A DNA stretch of 64,000 nt from Flaviramulus multivorans (lineage in GTDB: Bacteria; Bacteroidota; Bacteroidia; Flavobacteriales; Flavobacteriaceae): contig NZ_JAKKDV010000001.1 of NCBI RefSeq assembly GCF_021728415.1, forward strand, positions 289,877-353,876, read 5' to 3'. The position numbers and the translations under genes were made by a program. Positions within the stretch are counted from its first letter, which is position 1, and every line of letters starts with the position of its first letter. The notes beneath the pieces were generated by a model. The model was given only the letters and a program-made list of their open reading frames with translations, was not told the origin of the DNA and did no database searches. Of this stretch, positions 54,329 to 62,388 are shown piece after piece.

Positions 54329-54724
54329 ATGAAAGTAACACTAATAAGTATTCCTGTTAGAGACCAAGAAAAAGCTTTGAACTTTTATACCGAAAAATTA
54401 GGGTTCTTAAAAAAGAAAGACATCCCATTAGGAGGTGGAAATCGATGGTTGACCTTAGTTTCAGCAGAATGGGAGGATGGACCAGAGCTGTTATTGGAAC
54501 CAGGTCCCAATCACTTTGAACCTTGTAAAGTCTATCAGGATGCACTGTTGGATGCGGGATATCCATATACCCAGTTTGATGTTGACAATGTTGACGCAGA
54601 ATACGAACGATTAATAAACCTTGATGTCAAATTCAGTATGAAACCAACTGAAATGGGGACTGTAAAAGTTGCTGTTTTTAATGATACCTGCGGAAATAAT
54701 ATTCAACTCGTAGAGGAATTGTAA
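54329..54724 (+). CDS. VOC-superfamily (glyoxalase-like) protein
   Basis: This 131-residue protein has two beta-alpha-beta-beta-beta modules of the vicinal oxygen chelate fold: IPVRDQEKALNFYTEKLGFL, then NRWLTLVSAEWEDGPELLLE, and FDVDNVDAEYERLINLDVKF ending AVFNDTCGNNIQLVEEL. Candidate metal ligands are the late glutamates ELLLE and QLVEE. Such proteins range from glyoxalases to antibiotic-resistance proteins, and the substrate is not predictable. It is 85 bp after AlkD with no repeat between, so the two may be co-transcribed. Confidence 0.88.
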   Translation: MKVTLISIPVRDQEKALNFYTEKLGFLKKKDIPLGGGNRWLTLVSAEWEDGPELLLEPGPNHFEPCKVYQDALLDAGYPYTQFDVDNVDAEYERLINLDVKFSMKPTEMGTVKVAVFNDTCGNNIQLVEEL

Positions 54725-54850
54725 AACACTACTGGTAACCAATGATAAATTCTTATTGATTTTTCTAAAATAGTTTTGTTTAAATCATTGCATTAAATCA
54801 ATTTTGTTTAATTTTACATATAAATAGTTAAACAAAAATATAATTGAATA

Positions 54851-55381
54851 ATGAAATATTTTATAAGCATACTAATTTTATTACAAGGAATGAATTCTAA
54901 AATTATCTTTGATTTTAATAAAGACGCAAACATTCAAGATTGGAATGTTATTGACGATGTGGTAATGGGTGGAAGATCAACAAGTCAGTTTAAACATAAC
55001 TCTGATGGATTCGGAGTTTTTGAAGGACATGTATCTTTAGCGAACAATGGTGGTTTCTCATCAGTTCAATATCAGTTCGAAAAAACTAAAGTCACAAAAT
55101 ACGCTAAAATAAAAATTAGACTAAAAGGTGATGGTAAAGATTATCAGTTTAGAGTTAAAAATAATTCAACTGATTATTATTCCTATATCACTACATTTTC
55201 AACAACAAATGAATGGCAAAACGTCGAAATAACTTTGAAAGACATGTATCCTTCATTTCGTGGAAGACGACTTAATACTCCCAATTTTTCACATGATTAT
55301 ATTGAGCAAATTGTGTTTTTGATTGGTAATAAAAAAGATGAAAACTTTAAACTAATAATTGATACAATAGAATTGATTTAA
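54851..55381 (+). CDS. CIA30-domain protein (NDUFAF1-like)
   Basis: This 176-residue protein has the CIA30 beta-sandwich pattern: KIIFDFNKDANIQDWNVIDD followed by VVMGGRSTSQF, then GVFEGHVSLANNGGFSSVQY, RLKGDGKDYQFRVK and TFRGRRLN-like text (PSFRGRRLNTPNF). The eukaryotic relative assists complex I assembly; bacterial members have unknown roles and often look like carbohydrate-binding folds. A weak hydrophobic start (FISILILLQGMNS) may be a signal peptide without a clear cut site. It stands alone, 126 bp after the VOC gene, and ends 26 bp before repeat copy 3. Confidence 0.82.
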   Translation: MKYFISILILLQGMNSKIIFDFNKDANIQDWNVIDDVVMGGRSTSQFKHNSDGFGVFEGHVSLANNGGFSSVQYQFEKTKVTKYAKIKIRLKGDGKDYQFRVKNNSTDYYSYITTFSTTNEWQNVEITLKDMYPSFRGRRLNTPNFSHDYIEQIVFLIGNKKDENFKLIIDTIELI

Positions 55382-55406
55382 ATCAACCAAAAATAATGAA
55401 AGCAAA

Positions 55407-55531
55407 ACAACCAGCATAATTCATTGCTTTGGTAATTGCTTATTTGTAAATTTCCTTCAGAATTTTCTATAGCACGTTTTTGTTTGCTAAATTAGTCGCT
55501 TAAAACATTCAAATAATCTTATACACATAAC
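55407..55531. repeat. Structured intergenic repeat, copy 3 (decayed)
   Basis: This 125-bp stretch aligns with copy 1 along most of its length (ATTGCTTTGG, GCTTATTTG, TTGTTTGCTAAATTAGT). The terminal repeats are lost (ACAACCAGC instead of ACAACGTGT). The central stem carries several mismatches, GTAAATTTCC-TTC-AGAATTTTC. It looks like an old, degenerate copy. It ends directly at the SDR start codon. Confidence 0.6.
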
Positions 55532-56299
55532 ATGAAAAATAATAAGTTAACTGGTAAAAACGTGCTAATTACAGCAGGCGCTCAAGGCATTGGTGAATCA
55601 ATCACAAAACACTTTATTGATAGTGGAGCCCATGTTGCTATTCATTATTTTTCCAGCGCTGATACTGCAAATCACTTGGTTAAATATGCTACAAGTAAAG
55701 GACAGAAAGCCATTGCTTTAAGTGGTGACTTAACTAAAGAAGCCGATGCTAATAAAGTAGTTGAAAAAACAGTAGAAGCGCTTGGTGGCTTGGATATATT
55801 GATTAACAACGCAGGTTCGCTGGTTGCACGTAAAATGTTGAACGAAATGGAAGCAGACTTCTGGCACAAGGTTATGGACATCAACCTAACATCAATGATG
55901 TTTGTAACGCGAGCAGCAGCTCCATATCTAGCAAAAAATACAAACAGTAGTATGGTTAATTTAGCATCACTTGCTGGACGTAAAGGAGGTCATCCAGGGT
56001 CATTGGTCTATTCTACTAGTAAAGGCGCTATCTTAACATTTACGAGAGCCCTCTCTTCAGAATTAGGACCTCAGGGTATAAGGGTTAACGCCGTTGCTCC
56101 AGGCCTTATCCTAGGAACTTCATTTCATAACACGCATACCACAAAAGAGTCTGCGGCTGCTACTATAGCGGGCATTCCTATCCAACGTGCAGGTAACGCA
56201 GATGATGTGGCTCGAGCGGTTTTATTTTTGGCCTCTGAATACGATGGTTTTATTACAGGTGCTACGCTCGATATTAATGGCGGTGTCTACAATATGTAG
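55532..56299 (+). CDS. Short-chain dehydrogenase/reductase (FabG-like)
   Basis: This 255-residue classical SDR has the NAD(P) motif NVLITAGAQGIGESI (TAGxxGIG instead of TGxxxGIG), the LINNAG motif, the catalytic MVNLASLAG serine and YSTSKGAI tyrosine/lysine, and a C-terminal FLASEYDGFITGATLDINGG typical of FabG-like enzymes. Substrate and cofactor preference are not predictable. Its ATG directly follows repeat copy 3. A weak terminator-like hairpin follows. Confidence 0.9.
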   Translation: MKNNKLTGKNVLITAGAQGIGESITKHFIDSGAHVAIHYFSSADTANHLVKYATSKGQKAIALSGDLTKEADANKVVEKTVEALGGLDILINNAGSLVARKMLNEMEADFWHKVMDINLTSMMFVTRAAAPYLAKNTNSSMVNLASLAGRKGGHPGSLVYSTSKGAILTFTRALSSELGPQGIRVNAVAPGLILGTSFHNTHTTKESAAATIAGIPIQRAGNADDVARAVLFLASEYDGFITGATLDINGGVYNM

Positions 56300-56334
56300 T
56301 TGCTAATAATATATATGTATAATAAATAAAAAAA

Positions 56335-56353
56335 TGCACCATTTTTTGGTGCA
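56335..56353 (+). terminator. Weak terminator after the SDR gene
   Basis: The stem TGCACC / GGTGCA with a 7-base loop lies 36 bp after the stop. The T run (six T) only starts after about nine further bases, so the match to a classical terminator is partial. Confidence 0.45.
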
Positions 56354-56453
56354 ATAGGGCTTTTTTGATGTTTAAATGCTTACCTGTTTTTCTTACCTTT
56401 TTAACAATTAATGCAACACCTTAAAATTTACGTGAAATAATCTTACTTCACTA

Positions 56454-56484
56454 TTTGGTAATCAAATATATAATCGTAAATTTG
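56454..56484 (+). promoter_or_regulatory. Promoter of rplM-rpsI
   Basis: TTTG (56454-56457), 19 bases and TAAATTTG (56477-56484) match the flavobacterial consensus perfectly. The predicted start gives a leader of about 40 bases before the GTG at 56532. Confidence 0.7.
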
Positions 56485-56531
56485 CAAACTCTTTTTGAGA
56501 GAGGAATGTTTAATAAGAAAAAAATATAAGT

Positions 56532-56987
56532 GTGGACACATTAAGCTACAAAACGATTTCAGCAAACAAAGCTACTGTAAATAAGGAGTGGGTTTTGGTT
56601 GATGCTGAAGGTCAGACGCTTGGTCGTTTAGCTTCTAAAGTTGCAAAACTTTTAAGAGGTAAACACAAGCCAAACTTCACACCTCATGTTGATTGCGGCG
56701 ATAACGTAATTGTTATTAATGCTGAAAAAATCAACTTATCTGGAAACAAATGGAACGACAAAACGTACATTCGTCACACTGGATATCCTGGAGGTCAAAA
56801 AAGTTTAACTGCTACAGAATTGTTTGGAAAAGATCCATCAAGAGTAGTAGAAAAATCAGTTAAAGGAATGTTACCTAAAAACAAATTAGGTGCAGATTTA
56901 TTCCGTAATCTAACAGTTGTTGTTGGTTCAGAGCATGCACATGCTGCACAAAAGCCAAAAGCAATTAACTTAAACGAATTCAAATAA
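56532..56987 (+). CDS. rplM: 50S ribosomal protein L13
   Basis: L13 is an early-assembling 50S protein. The 151 residues contain [55 protein letters not shown] and the closing [16 protein letters not shown] text ([18 protein letters not shown]). It starts with GTG at 56532, which gives the N-terminus [16 protein letters not shown] seen in relatives. It overlaps the next gene, rpsI, by one base (TAATG), giving coupled translation. Confidence 0.97.
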   Translation: MDTLSYKTISANKATVNKEWVLVDAEGQTLGRLASKVAKLLRGKHKPNFTPHVDCGDNVIVINAEKINLSGNKWNDKTYIRHTGYPGGQKSLTATELFGKDPSRVVEKSVKGMLPKNKLGADLFRNLTVVVGSEHAHAAQKPKAINLNEFK

Positions 56988-57373
56988 TGGATGTAATTCA
57001 CAAAATTGGCCGTAGAAAAACGGCTGTTGCTCGTGCTTATGTTTCTAAAGGAAAAGGAAACATTACGATTAATAAAAAAGACTTAGCTAATTATTTTACT
57101 ACTGCTACTTTACAGTACAAAGTAAAACAACCTTTAGTTTTGACTAACAATGACAGCAACTTTGATATTACAGTAAATGTATATGGAGGTGGTATTACTG
57201 GGCAAGCAGAAGCTGTTCGTTTAGCAATTTCTCGTGCAATGTGCGAAGTTGATGCTGAAAACAGATTAACACTTAAACCAGAAGGTTTATTAACAAGAGA
57301 CCCAAGAATGGTAGAGCGTAAAAAATTCGGACAGAAGAAAGCTCGTAAGAAATTCCAGTTCTCGAAACGTTAA
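56987..57373 (+). CDS. rpsI: 30S ribosomal protein S9
   Basis: S9 sits at the head of the small subunit and its C-terminal tail reaches the P-site tRNA. The 128 residues begin IHKIGRRKTAVARAYVSKGK and end with the typical basic tail KFGQKKARKKFQFSKR. The TAATG junction with rplM and the promoter upstream of rplM indicate a two-gene operon. Downstream, 210 bp separate it from rpsB. Confidence 0.97.
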   Translation: MDVIHKIGRRKTAVARAYVSKGKGNITINKKDLANYFTTATLQYKVKQPLVLTNNDSNFDITVNVYGGGITGQAEAVRLAISRAMCEVDAENRLTLKPEGLLTRDPRMVERKKFGQKKARKKFQFSKR

Positions 57374-57400
57374 TATCCGTTTTCCGAAGTTTATTATAGA

Positions 57401-57430
57401 TGTCATGCTGAGCGCAGTCGAAGCATCTTT
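57401..57430. repeat. REP-like Bacteroidota repeat fragment
   Basis: The text TGTCATGCTGAGCGCAGTCG followed by AAGCATCTTT matches, from memory, a very common interspersed repeat of Bacteroidota genomes. Only one copy is in the window. It lies in the rpsI-rpsB gap. Confidence 0.6.
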
Positions 57431-57497
57431 CAAAATGAATTTCAAATGATAATAAATAAATTTAAACAAGTTATTGTTGTCCTAGTGTAAAAACAGG

Positions 57498-57517
57498 ATT
57501 TAGTTTAGCATCTAAAT
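57498..57517 (+). other. Small hairpin in the rpsB leader
   Basis: ATTTAG / CTAAAT forms a 6-bp stem with an 8-base loop, 67 bases before the rpsB ATG. Ribosomal protein leaders often carry autoregulatory structures, but this AT-rich stem is weak support. I saw no convincing promoter in this 210-bp gap. Confidence 0.25.
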
Positions 57518-57583
57518 GAAGCCAAGAGCTAAAAAAGCCAAATGGAACATTGCTAATTCAACAGAACGTAAACTATTAAAAAC

Positions 57584-58357
57584 ATGGCAGTAGAAGTAAA
57601 AGAATTACTTGAAGCAGGTGTACACTTCGGTCACCTAACACGCAAATGGGATCCAAATATGGCTCCTTACGTATATATGGAGCGTAACGGCATCCATATC
57701 ATAAACCTTTACAAAACAGCAGCTAAAATTGAAGAAGCCGGAAATGCATTAGCAAAAATTGCAGCCTCTGGTCGTAAAATTTTATTTGTTGCAACAAAAA
57801 AGCAAGCAAAAGATATTGTTGCTGAAAAAGCAGGTGCAATTAACATGCCTTACATTACTGAAAGATGGCCAGGTGGTATGTTAACTAACTTTGTTACTAT
57901 TAGAAAAGCTGTTAAAAAAATGGCTTCTATTGATAGAATGAAGAAAGATGGTACCTTTAATACATTATCTAAAAAAGAACGTTTACAAGTAGATCGTTTA
58001 AGAGCTAAGTTAGAAAAAAACTTAGGTTCTATTAGCGACATGACGCGTTTACCAGGTGCTTTATTTGTTGTAGATATTAAGCGTGAGCATATCGCGATTA
58101 AAGAAGCTCAAAAATTAAACATTCCAATTTTTGCTATGGTTGATACCAACTCAGACCCACGTCAAGTTGATTATGTAATCCCTGCAAATGATGACGCTTC
58201 TAAATCAATTGATAAAATTTTAGCTCATGTTACATCAGCGATAGCAGAAGGTTTAGCTGAACGTAAAGCTGAAAAAGACGCCTCTGAAAATGGTGTTCCT
58301 AAAGCTAAAAAAGCTCCAGCTAAAAAAGCAGCTGTTGCAACAGAAGAAGAAGAATAA
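57584..58357 (+). CDS. rpsB: 30S ribosomal protein S2
   Basis: S2 is a late-assembling small-subunit protein. The 257 residues begin VEVKELLEAGVHFGHLTRKW and include RNGIHIINLYKTAAKIEEAG, WPGGMLTNFVTIRKAVKKM and PIFAMVDTNSDPRQVDYVIP. A Lys/Ala-rich tail (KAKKAPAKKAAVATEEEE) is common in Bacteroidota. It is followed by tsf after an 88-bp gap holding a terminator-like structure. Confidence 0.97.
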   Translation: MAVEVKELLEAGVHFGHLTRKWDPNMAPYVYMERNGIHIINLYKTAAKIEEAGNALAKIAASGRKILFVATKKQAKDIVAEKAGAINMPYITERWPGGMLTNFVTIRKAVKKMASIDRMKKDGTFNTLSKKERLQVDRLRAKLEKNLGSISDMTRLPGALFVVDIKREHIAIKEAQKLNIPIFAMVDTNSDPRQVDYVIPANDDASKSIDKILAHVTSAIAEGLAERKAEKDASENGVPKAKKAPAKKAAVATEEEE

Positions 58358-58379
58358 ACAAAATTAACAAAACATAAAT

Positions 58380-58428
58380 AAGTCGTTTAATTCTTTTCTT
58401 TAGAGAAAATTTATTGAACGACTTTTTT
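58380..58428 (+). terminator. Terminator-like or attenuator structure between rpsB and tsf
   Basis: AAGTCGTT (58380-58387) pairs with AACGACTT (58417-58424), followed by four more T. An inner stem TTTTCT / AGAAAA (58394-58409) stacks within the loop. A partial terminator here would set the tsf:rpsB ratio. The structure is seen; the role is inferred. Confidence 0.55.
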
Positions 58429-58445
58429 AAATTTTAAAGGATACT

Positions 58446-59420
58446 ATGGAATCTACAGTAAAAATTACAGCAGCAGAAGTAAACAAATTAAGACAAGCTA
58501 CTGGTGCGGGCATGATGGATTGTAAAAAAGCTTTAGTTGAAGCTGGTGGAGATTTTGATAAAGCTATTGAAGTTTTACGTAAAAAAGGACAAAAAGTAGC
58601 TGAAAAAAGAGCCGACAGAGACTCTTCAGAAGGTGCTGCTATTGCAAAAATAAATGAATCTGAAACTGAAGGTGTTGCTATTGTTTTAGGTTGTGAAACT
58701 GACTTTGTTGGTAAAAATGAAAACTTTGTAGCTCTAGCAAACGAGTTGGCTGATTTAGCATTAAACTACAACACTAAAGAAGAATTTTTAGCAGCAGATT
58801 TTGGTGGGATTACAGTTGCTGAAAAATTAGTTGAGCAAACTGGTGTTATTGGTGAGAAACTAGACATTACTGCTTTTGAAAAATTAGAAGCTCCTTTTGT
58901 TGGTGCTTATGTTCATATTAACAAAATTGCTGCGTTAGTAGGTTTATCTGCCAAAGTAACCAACGCTGAAACTTTAGTTAAAGATGTTGCAATGCAAGTA
59001 GCTTCTATGGGAGCAACTACATTATCTTATAAAGATTTTGACCCTGCATTTGTGGCTTCAGAAACTGAGGCTAGAATTGCAGTAATTGAAAAAGAAAACG
59101 AAGAATTAGTTCGATTAGGTAAAACATTAAAAAATGTTCCTAAATATATTTCTATGGCTCAATTAACTCCAGAGGTATTAGCACAAGCTGAAGAAGCTGC
59201 TAAGGCTGAATTAAAAGCTGAAGGTAAGCCAGAACAAATTTGGGATAGAATTTTACCAGGAAAAATGGAGCGTTTCATTTCAGATAACACAACGCTTGAT
59301 CAAGAAAAATGTTTGTTAGACCAAAATTTCATTAAAGATGAAAAAATAAGTGTAGCAAAATACGTTTCTTCTTATGGAGATGTTAAAATTACTGGTTTTA
59401 AACGTGCTACAGTAGGATAA
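58446..59420 (+). CDS. tsf: Elongation factor Ts
   Basis: EF-Ts exchanges GDP for GTP on EF-Tu. The 324 residues have the N-terminal UBA-like module (ITAAEVNKLRQATGAGMMDC followed by KKALVEAGGDFDKAIEVLRK), the TDFVGKNENF motif and two dimerisation-like domains (about 100-180, about 190-260), longer than the E. coli protein, as usual for this phylum. The ATG is preceded by AAAGG (58436-58440), one of the few Shine-Dalgarno-like sequences here. A strong bidirectional terminator follows. Confidence 0.97.
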   Translation: MESTVKITAAEVNKLRQATGAGMMDCKKALVEAGGDFDKAIEVLRKKGQKVAEKRADRDSSEGAAIAKINESETEGVAIVLGCETDFVGKNENFVALANELADLALNYNTKEEFLAADFGGITVAEKLVEQTGVIGEKLDITAFEKLEAPFVGAYVHINKIAALVGLSAKVTNAETLVKDVAMQVASMGATTLSYKDFDPAFVASETEARIAVIEKENEELVRLGKTLKNVPKYISMAQLTPEVLAQAEEAAKAELKAEGKPEQIWDRILPGKMERFISDNTTLDQEKCLLDQNFIKDEKISVAKYVSSYGDVKITGFKRATVG

Positions 59421-59441
59421 TAATTGTCCTAATCAAATAAA

Positions 59442-59469
59442 AAAACCCATCACAAATGTGATGGGTTTT
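59442..59469. terminator. Bidirectional terminator between tsf and the PorE-like gene
   Basis: AAAACCCATCAC / GTGATGGGTTTT is a perfect 12-bp stem with a 4-base loop, flanked by A and T runs, between convergent genes. Confidence 0.9.
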
Positions 59470-59482
59470 TTTATTTATCTAA

Positions 59483-61438
59483 TTATCTAAACGTATCAAA
59501 ATTTACTATAATAAAACGAGAACGCCTGTTTAATTGATGTTCTTCTTCTGAGCAAATATTTCTAAACTCATTAGTACAGCGATTTATTAATTGTGTTTCA
59601 CCATAACCAATAGCACTTTCTATTCTACTCGAATCAATCCCTTGAGACATTATATAATCTCTAGTTGATTTTGCACGTCTGTTGGATAACGCTAAATTAT
59701 AAGCATCTCTACCTCTACTATCAGTATGAGATTCAATTTTAATAATCATTTTTGGATAATCATTCATTACTTGAACCACCCTATCTAACTCTTCAGCAGC
59801 ATCTGGTCTGATGAAAGATTTGTCATAATCAAAATAAATTGGATTGATATTGATATCAAATGGTGTTAAATATAAATCTGCTTTAATTTCATCATCAGGT
59901 ATATTGGTAGTTATAACTTCTTTACTATCAGATTCATGTCTAATTTTGCTTCCTATTAATTTATATGTTTTTTCGCAGTCTATATTTTCAAATATATATA
60001 TACCGTCTTCACTAGATGTCGTTACATCCAACTCGTTTCCTTCATCATCAAATAACTGAACTTTTACACCAGATATTGCAACATTAGTTAGTACATCATA
60101 GGTTACACCAGCTATACTCTGCAAGCATTTTTCAGTAATAAAAGCGTATATATCATCACTTCCTTTTCCATCAGGTCGGTTTGATGATAAATACCCTGAT
60201 TTTTCATCATCATTGGTAAAAAAAGCAAAATCATCATACCCACTATTAAAAATGGGTCCAAGGTTTTCAATAATTACTTCATCAGCAATACCTTTTTTAA
60301 GCAAATCAGATTTATAGATATCTAAAAGACCGAAGTTATTATTAAAATATCCATCAGACGAAAAGTAAAGTGTTGAATCTTTAGCAACAAAAGGAAACAT
60401 CTCTCTTCCAGCAGTATTAATACGCTGACCAAGATTTACGGGTACACCCAGAGAACCATCATTATTAATAGCAACCTTATATAAATCGGTTTGACCATAA
60501 CCACCTTCTTTATCAGAAACAAAATACAATGTTTTTTCATCCGGACTCAACGTAGGGTGACCTGTAGAATACGATTTGTTATTAATAGATAGGTCTGTTA
60601 AATTACTCCATTTTCCATTAATTAATGTTGCTCTATATATCTTTAAATTATTAGTACCTTTTCGGTCATAAACAGGTACATTTTTCTTTCTTACATTACT
60701 TCCAGTATAATACAAAGTCTTTCCGTCTTTAGTAATGGCAAGGGTTCCTTGATGATTAGATACGGCGCTAATAGAATCTGAAACAATTAACTCCTGATTG
60801 CTAACCTCTGCTGTATCATTGGATTTAGAAATTTTCGATTGATATATTTTTAAATACGGCTCCTCATTCCAGTCGTAAATCTGATTTGAATTTTCCTCAG
60901 ATTTAAGATCAGTACTCACAGAAGATGAAAAGTAAAAATTTCCATTAGCGTCTTCAAATCCACCAAAATCTGAAAAGGACGTGTTAGAATTAAGATTGAT
61001 TAATTTCAGCAAAGGGTTTGCTGTTTCAACACCTTTAACATGCGTAAATTTTGAGTTTAAAATCAAACTATCGTAAGGTGTGTAGTTTTTAAATCGTTCT
61101 AACCATTCATCAGCTAACGCGTTATTGCCTACACCTCTTAAAGTTTGAATGTAATTATACATAAACTTCGGATTAACATCTTCTATTTTTTCGGCGGCTT
61201 TAGCGTACCATTTTAAAGCTTCGTTCAATTGTACATTCTTGTAGTAACAATCACCTATCCTTGTTAATAGGTGTGCGGAACTATCATTCTTTGCAAGAGC
61301 TTCTTTATATAACTCAGCAGCTTCTAAATATGCGAAGTTTCTATATAACTTATCGGCTGTTTTAACCTTTTGAGCACTTACTGACAAACTGCAGATTAAA
61401 ACAAATGTTAATAGTATTATTTTTTTCATAAGGCTCAT
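59483..61438 (-). CDS. PorE-like OmpA-family protein, second copy
   Basis: This protein of about 651 residues repeats the layout of the copy at 15761-17647: signal peptide (KKIILLTFVLICSLSVSAQ), TPR-like helices (about 25-140), PD40 propeller (HPTLSPDEKTLYFVSDKEGG, SDGYFNNNFGLLDIYKSD), a carboxypeptidase-regulatory-like domain (about 450-530) and the C-terminal OmpA domain (YFDYDKSFIRPDA, ESHTDSRGRD, ALSNRRA). I start at ATG 61436-61438 (MSLMKK), one base after the PorP/SprF stop; an ATG 9 bases later is equally possible. In-frame starts further upstream would overlap the PorP/SprF gene. It presumably fixes the second adhesin-export unit to peptidoglycan. Confidence 0.88.
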   Translation of the reverse strand: MSLMKKIILLTFVLICSLSVSAQKVKTADKLYRNFAYLEAAELYKEALAKNDSSAHLLTRIGDCYYKNVQLNEALKWYAKAAEKIEDVNPKFMYNYIQTLRGVGNNALADEWLERFKNYTPYDSLILNSKFTHVKGVETANPLLKLINLNSNTSFSDFGGFEDANGNFYFSSSVSTDLKSEENSNQIYDWNEEPYLKIYQSKISKSNDTAEVSNQELIVSDSISAVSNHQGTLAITKDGKTLYYTGSNVRKKNVPVYDRKGTNNLKIYRATLINGKWSNLTDLSINNKSYSTGHPTLSPDEKTLYFVSDKEGGYGQTDLYKVAINNDGSLGVPVNLGQRINTAGREMFPFVAKDSTLYFSSDGYFNNNFGLLDIYKSDLLKKGIADEVIIENLGPIFNSGYDDFAFFTNDDEKSGYLSSNRPDGKGSDDIYAFITEKCLQSIAGVTYDVLTNVAISGVKVQLFDDEGNELDVTTSSEDGIYIFENIDCEKTYKLIGSKIRHESDSKEVITTNIPDDEIKADLYLTPFDININPIYFDYDKSFIRPDAAEELDRVVQVMNDYPKMIIKIESHTDSRGRDAYNLALSNRRAKSTRDYIMSQGIDSSRIESAIGYGETQLINRCTNEFRNICSEEEHQLNRRSRFIIVNFDTFR

Positions 61439-61439
61439 T

Positions 61440-62378
61440 TTAAAAATATCTTGGAGATTTTTTACGTTTTTCATTAAAGGCTTCAAAAATTAGTAATACT
61501 TCGTGAGTTCCTCCAAAATATGGACGTACTTCCGAAATGTAATGGTCATAGGCATAACCTATTCTAATATCTCTTGAAACTTGAAAATCTGCTATGGCTC
61601 CTATAGAGGCTGTGTTTTCGTTATATCTATATGAACCTCCTAACCAAAATTTTTCATTGAATAAGAAATTAGCATTCAAATCAAAAGAAATTGGTGCTCC
61701 ATTTGTTCCTTTTACCAAAAATGAAGGTTTTAGTTTAGTATTTTCACTTAAATCAAAAACATATCCTCCTGTAAAATAATAATTAATACGTTCTAGCGCT
61801 ACATACTCAACGTTAGCATTCCCCTCCGTTAAATTTAAATCTGTATTTAAAATCCGGGGAGCTGATAAACCCATATACCATTTATCAGTATGAAGAAGTA
61901 ACCCGACACCAACATTAGGGTTCCATTTGTTAGCGTAATTTCCAAAAAATGGATCGCTTGTAACTTGGGTGTTATTTAGGAAAACATCATCAAGTTGGTA
62001 ATGTGTAAAGCCTCCTTTAAGCCCAAATGAAAGTTTAGTGTTTTGACTTGTATGGATTGTATATGAAAAATCTACATAAGCGTAATTGAATTTTTCAAAT
62101 CCTAACTTATCATTTATAAATGAAAACCCTAAACCCATATTCTCATTTCTTAATGGAGAATGAGCAGATAAAGTTTGTGTTGTTGGCCCTCTAGAAACTC
62201 CAACCCATTGGCTCCTGTGCAGTCCTACAACCGAAAGTGTTTCTCTACTACCAGCATATGCTGGATTTATCGAAATGGTATTGAACATATATTGTGTGAA
62301 TTGAGGCAATTGCTGTGCAAAAGCTATCGACCCAGTCAATAATATCAATAAGACAAAATTATTTTTAATGATCTTCAT
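61440..62378 (-). CDS. PorP/SprF family protein, second copy
   Basis: This 312-residue protein begins with a signal peptide (FVLLILLTGSIAFAQQ) and QFTQYMFNTISINPAYAGSR, the family hallmark, and ends KKSPRYF. It is clearly paralogous to the gene at 17667-18623, sharing phrases such as YFTGGYVFDL and RIGYAYD. It lies 10 bp after a type B CTD adhesin gene and one base before the PorE-like start, so it probably serves that adhesin. Confidence 0.92.
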   Translation of the reverse strand: MKIIKNNFVLLILLTGSIAFAQQLPQFTQYMFNTISINPAYAGSRETLSVVGLHRSQWVGVSRGPTTQTLSAHSPLRNENMGLGFSFINDKLGFEKFNYAYVDFSYTIHTSQNTKLSFGLKGGFTHYQLDDVFLNNTQVTSDPFFGNYANKWNPNVGVGLLLHTDKWYMGLSAPRILNTDLNLTEGNANVEYVALERINYYFTGGYVFDLSENTKLKPSFLVKGTNGAPISFDLNANFLFNEKFWLGGSYRYNENTASIGAIADFQVSRDIRIGYAYDHYISEVRPYFGGTHEVLLIFEAFNEKRKKSPRYF

Positions 62379-62388
62379 AACTTACATT

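Noticed and set aside
52711..55531. Chromosomal integron
   Set aside because: The repeats resemble attC sites in layout, but there is no integron integrase in the window and the ends lack proper RYYYAAC/GTTRRRY core sites, so I report only a cassette-like array.
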